The notes under the pieces were generated by a model. That model had not been told where the DNA came from and did no database searches. It saw only the letters and a program-made list of their open reading frames with translations. The translations under genes and the position numbers were made by a program. A stretch of 58,951 bases of DNA, taken from assembly GCF_010500955.1 (NCBI RefSeq), contig NZ_QVMJ01000018.1, positions 1 to 58,951 of the forward strand, written 5' to 3'. This document shows, in pieces, positions 51,783-58,951 of this stretch. This stretch comes from Bacteroides sp. 519. Its GTDB lineage: Bacteria > Bacteroidota > Bacteroidia > Bacteroidales > Bacteroidaceae. Each line of letters opens with the position of its first letter. The first letter of the stretch is position 1.

Positions 51783-54008
51783 ATGAGAAAAACATTAAAA
51801 AATATAGGATTACTGCTTGCGTTTACAACCCTATGTATCAACACAAATGCACAGAGCAAAGCTAAAAGCGACTCTCTAAAAGTGTCTGCAACCGAACAGG
51901 GTAGCGACCGGAATGTGATGCTTAACGCTGCATCGGCAAATGCAGGTCCGCGTAATGTTAATATCGGACTTCCCGCCAGTGTAGGCGGAACAACTGTTCT
52001 TGAAAACGACCTGCCTGTTGTGTATTTCTTCTGGCCCGAAATGCCATTTAAATCCTGGCGTATGGATGGCATGACCAATGGGGTGAAGCTGCTCGATCTG
52101 GGCCAAACGGCTATCAACATTGGTGATGTAGGTTTTTCGGTAGGTACATATGATAACCTGGGAACGGATAAGTTTCAGGGAAATATATCCTTAAACTCCA
52201 ATCACTTCGGGTTGCTGAACAGTACCGGAAATATTAGCGGTTCTTTTGGAAATGGCTTCAAATATTCGGTTGGTGCATTTGTAAACTTCGACCCAGGCAC
52301 CTATAAGGTTAACAAGAATAACATAGACAGGTATGTAAACGACCAAACACAACTCTATAAAGTGGCGTTGACCAAGGATTATACCTTTGGCAAAGGTAAT
52401 GGAAGTATATCTGCTTTCTATAAGTTTGCCGATTCCAAATCAATGACCATGCAGCAATATGCACCGTACCAATATCATCTGGATGGTTCCGTGTCGGAAC
52501 TTGATGGATTCAAGATTGGTAGTGATAATTACATTGTTGGCCAGAAATTTAATGTCAGAGATGCCAACACTGGAAATATCGTAGAACGCGACGCGTTGAA
52601 AGACTACGGTTCACGCTCTCATACACTGGATTTTATTGGGAAAAACAAATTCGACAACGGACTCAATTTTAATTACATTGTACGATTACACTCGGCTAAG
52701 TCGGGATTATACATTCCGTTTATGACTGGTATTCAGGAAGAAACCTATACCGACGAAAATGGTAACAGCCATACCGCCAACCTGCAAGGAGTAATGGCGT
52801 TGGCCTCCAGAAAGACACCTATAAAATCGCTTACTAGTTTGTTTGAACTGGGTAAAAAGTCGGGTCGGCACGATTGGAAAGTAGGACTTAACCAGTGGAT
52901 ATATGACATTGACCGGTTCACCACCGAAGGAGTGATTTACAAACAAACAGTCGAAGTTAACCCCAAACGCGTAAATGGCAGTGAGGTTTACGGAATTATG
53001 GAGTACCACAATGGTACAGAAAACAAAACTGCACTTTTTGCTACCGACCAATGGGATGTGTCGGACGTTGTTACCCTCAACGCAGGTATCCGGTTAGAAT
53101 ATCAAAGCCTGCGGGGAGACTATATCAACAATAACGATATTAAGAATGACATTGCCTATCTTGACAACAAGAAAACAGACATCACCAAAGACTGGTTTAA
53201 CAAAGCTTTCATGATAAGCGGAGTTTACAAAATGACTAAAAGCTTTGGTTTGTTAGCCGAGGCAACCTACAATGAGCAGGCAGGACATCTTGAAAATTAT
53301 TCGGCAGGGAACAACCCGAACCTGAAAAAATCGAAAATACCGGGAGCAGGCTTCGGAGTGTTCTACAATCACCCTTTGGTTAGTGTGGTTTCGAAAGCAA
53401 CCTACATTAAACGGGACGAATACCGTTCGACAGTGAACTTTACCAATCCTAATAATGTGAATGATGTTGTACGCAAAAACGTATCTTACGATATTGAAAC
53501 CATTGGCTGGACTACCGATGTTATGGCAACCCCATTCAAGAACTTCAATCTTCATTTGCTGTTTACATTGCAGGCACCCAAGTACAAAAACTATTCGGGA
53601 ACTGTTGATTTTGGTTCGGGACAACCGCAGGTTAATTACAACTTTAATGATAACACAGTGACAGGTGTTTCAAAAATGCTCATAGAAATTGACCCTAGTT
53701 ACCAATGGAATAAGCTACGCATATGGGCCAGTGCCCGCTATTTCAGCAAGGAATATGCTAACCTTACCAACTCATTATACTTCAAAGGACGTTGGGAAAC
53801 ATTTGCCGGACTGAATTACAATGTAAACAAGAACCTGGAAATAACCGCTTCTGCTGTAAACTTGTTGAACCAACGTGGTGCTCAGGGAACTATTTCGGGT
53901 GCCGACTTATACACAAAAGAGGAAGCCCAAAATATGGAAGGGGCTATTCTTTCAGGAACATACATTCGTCCTTTCACTGTAGAATTCGGAGTGAAATATA
54001 GATTCTAA
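51783..54008 (+). CDS. TonB-dependent-receptor-like barrel protein with reduced plug
   Basis: 741 residues with a signal peptide (LLAFTTLCINTNAQ). No carboxypeptidase-regulatory domain and no clear TonB box. A short plug-like region (RNVNIGLPASVGGTTVLENDLPVVYFF, quoted here only as RNVNIGLPASVGGT and LENDLPVVYFF) leads into a barrel that ends FTVEFGVKYRF with a terminal Phe. It follows the GH3 gene by 21 bases and has no SusD partner. It may import the product of the GH3 enzyme. Confidence 0.85.
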   Translation: MRKTLKNIGLLLAFTTLCINTNAQSKAKSDSLKVSATEQGSDRNVMLNAASANAGPRNVNIGLPASVGGTTVLENDLPVVYFFWPEMPFKSWRMDGMTNGVKLLDLGQTAINIGDVGFSVGTYDNLGTDKFQGNISLNSNHFGLLNSTGNISGSFGNGFKYSVGAFVNFDPGTYKVNKNNIDRYVNDQTQLYKVALTKDYTFGKGNGSISAFYKFADSKSMTMQQYAPYQYHLDGSVSELDGFKIGSDNYIVGQKFNVRDANTGNIVERDALKDYGSRSHTLDFIGKNKFDNGLNFNYIVRLHSAKSGLYIPFMTGIQEETYTDENGNSHTANLQGVMALASRKTPIKSLTSLFELGKKSGRHDWKVGLNQWIYDIDRFTTEGVIYKQTVEVNPKRVNGSEVYGIMEYHNGTENKTALFATDQWDVSDVVTLNAGIRLEYQSLRGDYINNNDIKNDIAYLDNKKTDITKDWFNKAFMISGVYKMTKSFGLLAEATYNEQAGHLENYSAGNNPNLKKSKIPGAGFGVFYNHPLVSVVSKATYIKRDEYRSTVNFTNPNNVNDVVRKNVSYDIETIGWTTDVMATPFKNFNLHLLFTLQAPKYKNYSGTVDFGSGQPQVNYNFNDNTVTGVSKMLIEIDPSYQWNKLRIWASARYFSKEYANLTNSLYFKGRWETFAGLNYNVNKNLEITASAVNLLNQRGAQGTISGADLYTKEEAQNMEGAILSGTYIRPFTVEFGVKYRF

Positions 54009-54042
54009 ACAGACATGGCTATTAACAAATAGCAATTTTATT

Positions 54043-54082
54043 GCAGAGGCACAGAGTAGCTATTAACTACCTGTGTCTCTGC
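54043..54082 (+). terminator. Terminator of the GH3 operon
   Basis: GCAGAGGCACAGAGTAG and CTACCTGTGTCTCTGC pair with one bulge around a short loop, followed by GTTTTT, 35 bases past the stop codon. Confidence 0.75.
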
Positions 54083-54178
54083 GTTTTTACGCCTATACAT
54101 AAGGCTTTTTCGTTAACAGTTTTTTGAAATAATCATTAAAAAAACAGATTTTAGTTTCTGTTTATAGAAAAAAGGATT

Positions 54179-54186
54179 TATATTTG
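54179..54186 (+). promoter_or_regulatory. -7 box of the OmpA-family gene
   Basis: TATATTTG, an exact consensus match, about 265 bases before the ATG, which implies an unusually long leader. No better promoter lies nearer. Confidence 0.6.
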
Positions 54187-54276
54187 TCGCGAAATATTAA
54201 GAATTGAGGTTAAAAGAGAGAATAAAACCTCATAAGCATATTAAGATTATTGAAGATACAGATTTAAGATTTAATT

Positions 54277-54296
54277 GATACTAAGATGTTAGTATC
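54277..54296 (+). other. Perfect hairpin in the ompA-type leader
   Basis: GATACTAA and TTAGTATC form an 8-base stem with a GATG loop. Related ATTAGTATCTACT and ATTAGTGTCTACT words follow at about 54346-54372 and could compete for pairing. Confidence 0.55.
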
Positions 54297-54450
54297 TAAG
54301 CATTTAACCAAACCTATTAAGATTAAAATTATGACTATAAAACCATTAGTATCTACTATTAGTGTCTACTATTGCAATGATTCCTCATCATTTACTCCAT
54401 GCATTTAAACTTTTCATTTATTACATATTTTTTTATTTAAAACTTTGATT

Positions 54451-55614
54451 ATGAAAAAGAATTTCCTATTAGGATTTGCATTATTAATGGCTACTAGTGC
54501 TTTTGGGCAGGAAACTCCTACCGAAGGAAAAGCATTAATCCAGAATTCATTTAAACATAACTGGTTTATTCAGTTGCAGGGTGGTGGTTCTTTAACTTTT
54601 AGCGAAGACCACAAAAAAACAAGTCTTACCGACTTTATTGCTCCTCATGTTGCCCTTTCGTTAGGAAAACATTTTTCTCCAGCAGTAGGAGCCCGTTTAC
54701 AAGTTGGCGGATGGAGATCGAACAACTACAGTGCAGCATTAAAAGATACTTATAAAAGAGAGTACCTACAGGTAAACTTTGACGGTATGCTGAACCTGAT
54801 GAACGTTTTCACTCCATATACACACGAAAAAGCGTTCAACTTATATGCTTTGCTTGGTGCTGGTTACGTACATGGTTTCAAAAATGAAGACATGAACATG
54901 AGCAGAACAAACAGCATTGTGCCAAGAGCAGGATTAATGTTCGATTTCCGCGTTAGCAACCGCATTAACCTAAACCTGGAAGCAGTAGGTAATTTGATGT
55001 CGGACGAATTTAGTGGAATAACCAGAGGAAGAAAATACGATGGTACACTAAATGTTTTGGCTGGTATCACATTTAAATTAGGAAGAAGCAGCTTTGATAC
55101 TGTTGAAGCTATTGATCCTAACGAAATTAACCGCTTAGTTAACGAAGTAAGATCACAACAATCACTTGTTAACGACCGCAATGCAACAATCAGCGAAAAG
55201 AACTCTGAAATTGCTGACCTGAAAAACAAACTGGCAAGCAAACCAGATGTAGTTGTAGAAAAAACTGTTGATGAAGAAGTAGTAATGAACGCTGTTGTAG
55301 TATTCAAAATTGGTAGCTCACAATTGCAGGATAATCAAGAAATTAACATCTACAATGCTGCTAAATACTTCCAGGAAAATCCGAACATGGATGTTCGTAT
55401 TACCGGATATGCAGACAAATCAACTGGTAGCGCTGCTACAAACCAACGCATTTCGGAACAACGTGCTGAAGCTGTTAAGAAAATATTGGTAAGCAAATAC
55501 AAAATTGATGCTTCACGTATTACTACCGAAGGTAGCGGTGACAAAGTTCAACCGTTTACAAGCGATGCTTGGAACCGTGTAGCTATCTTTACTGCTGTAC
55601 CAAGAAAGAAATAA
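54451..55614 (+). CDS. OmpA-family outer-membrane protein
   Basis: 387 residues from the ATG at 54451. Signal peptide (MKKNFLLGFALLMATSAFGQ), N-terminal beta-barrel domain (about 25-195), a coiled-coil linker (about 210-255, RNATISEKNSEIADLKNKL) and the peptidoglycan-binding OmpA domain (about 270-387, with NMDVRITGYADKSTG and NQRISEQRAEAVKKIL). Links the outer membrane to peptidoglycan. Confidence 0.95.
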   Translation: MKKNFLLGFALLMATSAFGQETPTEGKALIQNSFKHNWFIQLQGGGSLTFSEDHKKTSLTDFIAPHVALSLGKHFSPAVGARLQVGGWRSNNYSAALKDTYKREYLQVNFDGMLNLMNVFTPYTHEKAFNLYALLGAGYVHGFKNEDMNMSRTNSIVPRAGLMFDFRVSNRINLNLEAVGNLMSDEFSGITRGRKYDGTLNVLAGITFKLGRSSFDTVEAIDPNEINRLVNEVRSQQSLVNDRNATISEKNSEIADLKNKLASKPDVVVEKTVDEEVVMNAVVVFKIGSSQLQDNQEINIYNAAKYFQENPNMDVRITGYADKSTGSAATNQRISEQRAEAVKKILVSKYKIDASRITTEGSGDKVQPFTSDAWNRVAIFTAVPRKK

Positions 55615-55790
55615 AAGCGCGAAAGCGTAAAAGCGCGAAGGCGTAAAAGGATGAAGGCGCGAAAGGAAATGTTAACCTTTCGCGCCTTTTTCTTTCGCGC
55701 CTTCATGCCTTCATGCTTTTACGCCTTCGCGCTTTCGCGCCTTTACACCTTCACGCCTTCGTGCCTTCGCGCTTTCGCGCTCTCTTCTAA
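55613..55790. repeat. Long GCGCGAAAGCG-type inverted repeat
   Basis: The left part (55613-55665) is made of GCGCGAAAGCGTAAAAG words and the right part (55676-55790) of CTTTCGCGCCTTCATGC words, with GGAAATGTTAACCTTT at the centre. It begins at the OmpA stop and runs into the 3' end of the DUF2582 gene. Confidence 0.85.
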
Positions 55791-55982
55791 TTCATAAAAC
55801 ATTCTTCCGTTGACACTGGAAATCCGGATTTTGTTTTCCCGTAGCAACCATCCTAATGCCAGGAAGATGACATCCTGTCCGTAATGGGTTGCTTCACCTA
55901 TTCCCCGAAGGTCTAATTTTCCTCTGTTTGCAAGGAGATGCCATAATTCTCCTGCCCGTTCTCCAATTTTATTCTTCATCAT
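55743..55982 (-). CDS. DUF2582 winged-helix protein
   Basis: 79 residues. Residues 1-67 form the compact winged helix of this small family (KIGERAGELWHLLANRGKLD, DVIFLALGWLLRENKI). The last 12 residues (SAKARRHEGVKV) are encoded by the adjacent repeat block and are probably not part of the ancestral protein. A role in DNA binding is inferred only from the fold. Confidence 0.85.
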   Translation of the reverse strand: MMKNKIGERAGELWHLLANRGKLDLRGIGEATHYGQDVIFLALGWLLRENKIRISSVNGRMFYELEESAKARRHEGVKV

Positions 55983-56169
55983 AGCCTTAATTATAGTTTG
56001 GGTTAGTAAAATATGAATGTTTGATACACTAAAAATAAGGCTTGTTTCTGATAATTAAAAGACAAAAATTGTTACGATTCCATTATTTTACTTTGTTTAA
56101 AGCACTTTTTGCGATTAAATGGTTACGGACTGCATTTTTTGACATTTATTGATAGGTGCTAAGTATAAA

Positions 56170-57168
56170 CTATATACCTTTTGGGGTTTGTTCTACATAT
56201 TTCATTGTTCCATCAGGATTGTAATACAACTTATCTACACAAACACTGCGGCGTCCGATTGCTCCGGCATGTCCATCTAAAGTAAGCACGGCATTATGAT
56301 AGAAAAGATACCATTGGTCTTTGAACTCTATAATTCCCGGATGAATAGTAAAGCTGTTTTCTGCCATTCCGGTAAGTTCACCATGTGGTGTCCATGGGCC
56401 TTTCATTGACGAAGCCGTAGCATACGAAATGGTTTCCCGACCTTCTCCCATCGAGGCATAAGTCAGATAATAAATGTTGCCACGTTTATGCAACCACGGA
56501 CCTTCTGTAAAGTTAGGCACATCCACCTCTTCAATCTGCCCATCAATTTCAATCAGGTTTGGTTTCAACTTGGCAAGAAAACAGGTTCCGTTACCCCAAC
56601 AAAGCCATGCCTCGCCGTTATCGTCAATAAAAGCGGTTGGGTCAATATCGTTCCACCAACCACGAGGGCCATTCGAGGTCATATCGTCGGTAATAAGCGG
56701 TTTTCCGATGGCATCTTTGAAAGGTCCCGTTGGGCTATCTCCTACGGCTACACCAACAACTTTACTGTTATAAGGTTCGCCCGCCTGAACGGTGGTATAA
56801 TAATAGAATTTTCCGTTTCTTTCAATAACCTGCGATGCCCAAGCCTCGCCTATCCCCCATGCAAAGTCGGTTGGTCTTAGTACGGAACCATGATCTGTCC
56901 ATGTCTGCATATCATCGGTAGAATAACACAGCCATTCTGTTATATTAAATTCTTTTCCACCAGAAGCGGCATCTTGTCCTTCGTAATATTCATCGTGTCC
57001 TACATACAAGTAAAGTTTTCCATTGTATACCAATGGTGCCGGATCGGCTGTAAACTTATCTTTAATCAAAGGGTTTCCCGTATTTTTGAAAGTAGAGAGA
57101 TTAGTGCTCTGTTGCGAGCAACCCATAAGCAAACAAATACTGCAAATCAGTAATGTGATTTTTTTCAT
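56170..57168 (-). CDS. GH43-family glycosidase lipoprotein
   Basis: 332 residues with a lipobox (CLLMGC, Cys16). A five-bladed propeller with the three family acids: Asp in FTADPAPLVY (about 42), Asp in NDIDPTAF (about 173) and Glu in TEGPWLHK (about 222). The family includes alpha-L-arabinofuranosidases and beta-xylosidases; specificity is not resolvable. It is monocistronic, with a -7 box TACATTTG at the complement of 57218-57225. Confidence 0.94.
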   Translation of the reverse strand: MKKITLLICSICLLMGCSQQSTNLSTFKNTGNPLIKDKFTADPAPLVYNGKLYLYVGHDEYYEGQDAASGGKEFNITEWLCYSTDDMQTWTDHGSVLRPTDFAWGIGEAWASQVIERNGKFYYYTTVQAGEPYNSKVVGVAVGDSPTGPFKDAIGKPLITDDMTSNGPRGWWNDIDPTAFIDDNGEAWLCWGNGTCFLAKLKPNLIEIDGQIEEVDVPNFTEGPWLHKRGNIYYLTYASMGEGRETISYATASSMKGPWTPHGELTGMAENSFTIHPGIIEFKDQWYLFYHNAVLTLDGHAGAIGRRSVCVDKLYYNPDGTMKYVEQTPKGI

Positions 57169-57217
57169 GATTGATGTTTTTATAATTATTAGTTTTTACT
57201 CAAGCATTTCCACATTA

Positions 57218-57225
57218 CAAATGTA
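57218..57225 (-). promoter_or_regulatory. -7 box of the GH43 gene
   Basis: TACATTTG on the minus strand, exact consensus, about 50 bases before the ATG. No good -33 box. Confidence 0.5.
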
Positions 57226-57437
57226 TTCATTTAACTCCATCCTAATCTGTATTTTGTTACACAAACATTTATATATGTTACATATATGTGTTACAGCATC
57301 TAAAAAAGATTGCTACGAATACTCAACTCCGCCGAATTGAGTAAACGCAGCGTCACAAACGAACAAAGTCAAAATAGGTTAGGTTTCAAATTAATTCATA
57401 GATATTTGTGCAAAGGTAGAAGAGATAAATTGGAGAA

Positions 57438-57541
57438 AGCTTAACAGATTAAGAAAACAAATAACAGACAAACAATAGCACTAAAAACAGCCCACATGAA
57501 CTTAACAGATTAACAAAATAGATAACAAACAAACAAAACGC
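57438..57541. repeat. Imperfect tandem duplication
   Basis: CTTAACAGATTAAGAAAACA near 57442 and CTTAACAGATTAACAAAATA near 57498, each followed by ATAACAGACAAACAA-like sequence, suggest a 56-base duplication upstream of the AraC gene. Nothing else was identified in 57242-57615. Confidence 0.5.
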
Positions 57542-57615
57542 ATGCTAAATGAGCCTGCTTATAAGAAACACAAACAAAAAAAGAGTAATTTTACACCTGA
57601 ATTAGCATTAAAAAC

Positions 57616-58818
57616 ATGTTTAAAACCAGTACAATATTTATACCTTTTTTTGTTTCGATGTTTTGGATGGTTTTCTTTCTCCTGAACTGGAAAAGATATT
57701 CACGTTCGCAACACATCTGGACAGTAGCTATGGGGCTTATTACTATTTCTATGGGTATAGCTGCATATTATTGGCAGGATAACAAAGACTACAGCCTTTA
57801 TTATAAGTTAGATATTATCGATAGTCTAACTACGCTTTCTTTTGTTCCGGTTATATTTTTATATTTCAGAGAAGTAACAGGCGATAAGAGTAAGATGGGT
57901 TCGAAAATGGCACTACTGTTGTTATCACCACCCATTTTAGCTGGAATAATTGTGAGCATTGTTTACTTACAGATGGGCAATGAACAAGCTACCAGTTTTA
58001 TGAAAAGTTTAATAGAAAACCAAGAATATATTGTATACGATAACTCCAAAGTATGTACTCAAATATACAAGATAGCAAACGCATATGGCTACACCTCATC
58101 GTTGCTTGCACAAGTAACGATTGTGATTATTTACGCCACTCATCGTTTATTATTCTATCGCAAACAGTTGGATGATTTCTTTTCGAATATAGACGATAAA
58201 TCAATGGAGCACCATTGGGCTGTGTTATGGGGGTTGATAGCATTATTAATACTCACATTGGGTATCGGTGTGTCGGGCTATCTGCTTTTTATTCAATATG
58301 ATATTTGGGTATCTGTTGCTTTGACTACTACTGGAGTTATTCTATATTATATTTGTTACCACGTTTCTCAGGCACACTATACTGCCCAAAATTTTGCTTT
58401 GGAACTAATCAATACGGAAGACGAAGAAGTGCCGGAACCAGATAACGATGGCGGCAATCATAGACTTCTGAATAAGTTTAATCAGGTTATTGATGAAGAT
58501 AGAATATTCCTGCAGAAAAATCTAAGGGTTGACGATGTGGCTTCTTTGGTTTGTACAAACCGAACCTATATTTCTCGTATTATAAAAAACGAATATAACT
58601 GTAACTTCTGGACATTTATAAATCACAAACGCATTGGCTACGCCAAAGAGCAAGTACAAAAGAACCCATCACTTACCATCGAAGCTCTTTCCGAAATGTG
58701 TGGTTTCTCACATGGAACTGCCTTTAGCCGTGCCTTTCGCCAATGCGAGGGGATAACTTTCAGGGAGTGGCAAAGAAATGTACTAAGCCAAAACCCGGAT
58801 GAGCCGCAGAGTTTGTAA
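57616..58818 (+). CDS. Membrane-anchored AraC-family regulator
   Basis: 400 residues. The N-terminal 260 residues contain about six or seven membrane spans (IFIPFFVSMFWMVFFLL, IWTVAMGLITISMGIAAYYW and others). A short acidic linker (NTEDEEVPEPDNDGG) leads to an AraC-type DNA-binding domain (about 285-390, LRVDDVASLVCTNRTYISRIIKNEYNCNF, LTIEALSEMCGFSHGTAFSRAF). Such regulators bind DNA from the membrane. Targets are unknown; the divergent GH43 gene is a candidate. Confidence 0.88.
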   Translation: MFKTSTIFIPFFVSMFWMVFFLLNWKRYSRSQHIWTVAMGLITISMGIAAYYWQDNKDYSLYYKLDIIDSLTTLSFVPVIFLYFREVTGDKSKMGSKMALLLLSPPILAGIIVSIVYLQMGNEQATSFMKSLIENQEYIVYDNSKVCTQIYKIANAYGYTSSLLAQVTIVIIYATHRLLFYRKQLDDFFSNIDDKSMEHHWAVLWGLIALLILTLGIGVSGYLLFIQYDIWVSVALTTTGVILYYICYHVSQAHYTAQNFALELINTEDEEVPEPDNDGGNHRLLNKFNQVIDEDRIFLQKNLRVDDVASLVCTNRTYISRIIKNEYNCNFWTFINHKRIGYAKEQVQKNPSLTIEALSEMCGFSHGTAFSRAFRQCEGITFREWQRNVLSQNPDEPQSL

Positions 58819-58865
58819 GTTAAGCGCTGAAAGTGCGTTCGATTTAGCCCAGCTATCCGCATGGT

Positions 58866-58923
58866 GAATCCCTTGGGATTCAATTTGAATAACCCCCAGT
58901 GAAGGGCGAAGCCCGACTGGGGG
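58866..58923. repeat. REP-like palindromes at the right edge
   Basis: GAATCCC-TT-GGGATTC (58866-58881) is followed by CCCCCAGT, GGGC, GCCC and ACTGGGGG arms (58893-58923), a nested stem. Similar in style to the palindromes at 46131-46400. Confidence 0.7.
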
Positions 58924-58951
58924 CAAGTCAATACATACACAGTCTGAACCC

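Overview
The window comes from a Bacteroidota genome, most likely order Bacteroidales. Its promoters carry the Bacteroidetes -7 box TAnnTTTG, often with a TTTG-like -33 box about 20 bases upstream, and Shine-Dalgarno sequences are absent. It also holds a SusC/SusD pair, a hybrid two-component regulator, FecI/FecR-type signalling genes, an S-type sulfatase, an HU-HIG-type protein and many carbohydrate-active enzymes. A Dysgonomonas- or Parabacteroides-like host is a guess; no rRNA or tRNA is present to fix it.

Layout. 1-3.9 kb (minus): a C39-peptidase ABC exporter and its HlyD-type adaptor, a double-glycine peptide export pair. 4.2-8.8 kb: carB (minus) behind an apparent leader-peptide/terminator attenuator, divergent from trpS (plus). 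9-10.4 kb: a membrane protein resembling a degenerate histidine kinase. 10.5-22 kb: an ECF sigma factor and FecR anti-sigma factor, an inserted AbiE type IV toxin-antitoxin pair, an exported protein of unknown function, a protein with an STN signalling domain but no barrel, an exported protein ending in a GldM/PorM-like domain, and a 1456-residue TonB-dependent receptor with a VIT plus von Willebrand A module between its carboxypeptidase-regulatory-like domain and its plug. I consider this the most likely undescribed system here. 22-38.5 kb: an ORF6N gene, then a glycan locus with a GH94 phosphorylase, a hybrid two-component sensor, a RelE-type TA pair, SusC, SusD, a sulfatase and a GH28 enzyme.

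38.6-43.5 kb: a BlaI/BlaR1-type pair whose operator motif recurs before a neighbouring DUF1361 membrane protein gene, then an AraC regulator and a Bcr/CflA-type efflux pump. 43.5-48.4 kb: an orphan PAAR gene and an N-terminally short VgrG-like spike gene, a DUF6348-like gene, a 590-base non-coding block full of palindromes, an HU-HIG-type gene and an exported WG-repeat-like protein. 48.4-54 kb: a Nudix-fold repressor (catalytic glutamates replaced) divergent from a GH3 enzyme and a barrel protein, with three matching 19-base palindromes between them. 54-59 kb: an OmpA-family protein with a long leader, a DUF2582 winged-helix protein, a GH43 lipoprotein and a membrane-anchored AraC regulator.

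A recurring feature is intergenic hairpins built from short degenerate repeats written forwards and then in reverse complement. Each site has its own repeat word but the same architecture. Two of them appear to be split by cargo (the AbiE pair and the ORF6N gene), and several run into the 3' ends of neighbouring genes and encode odd C-terminal tails.
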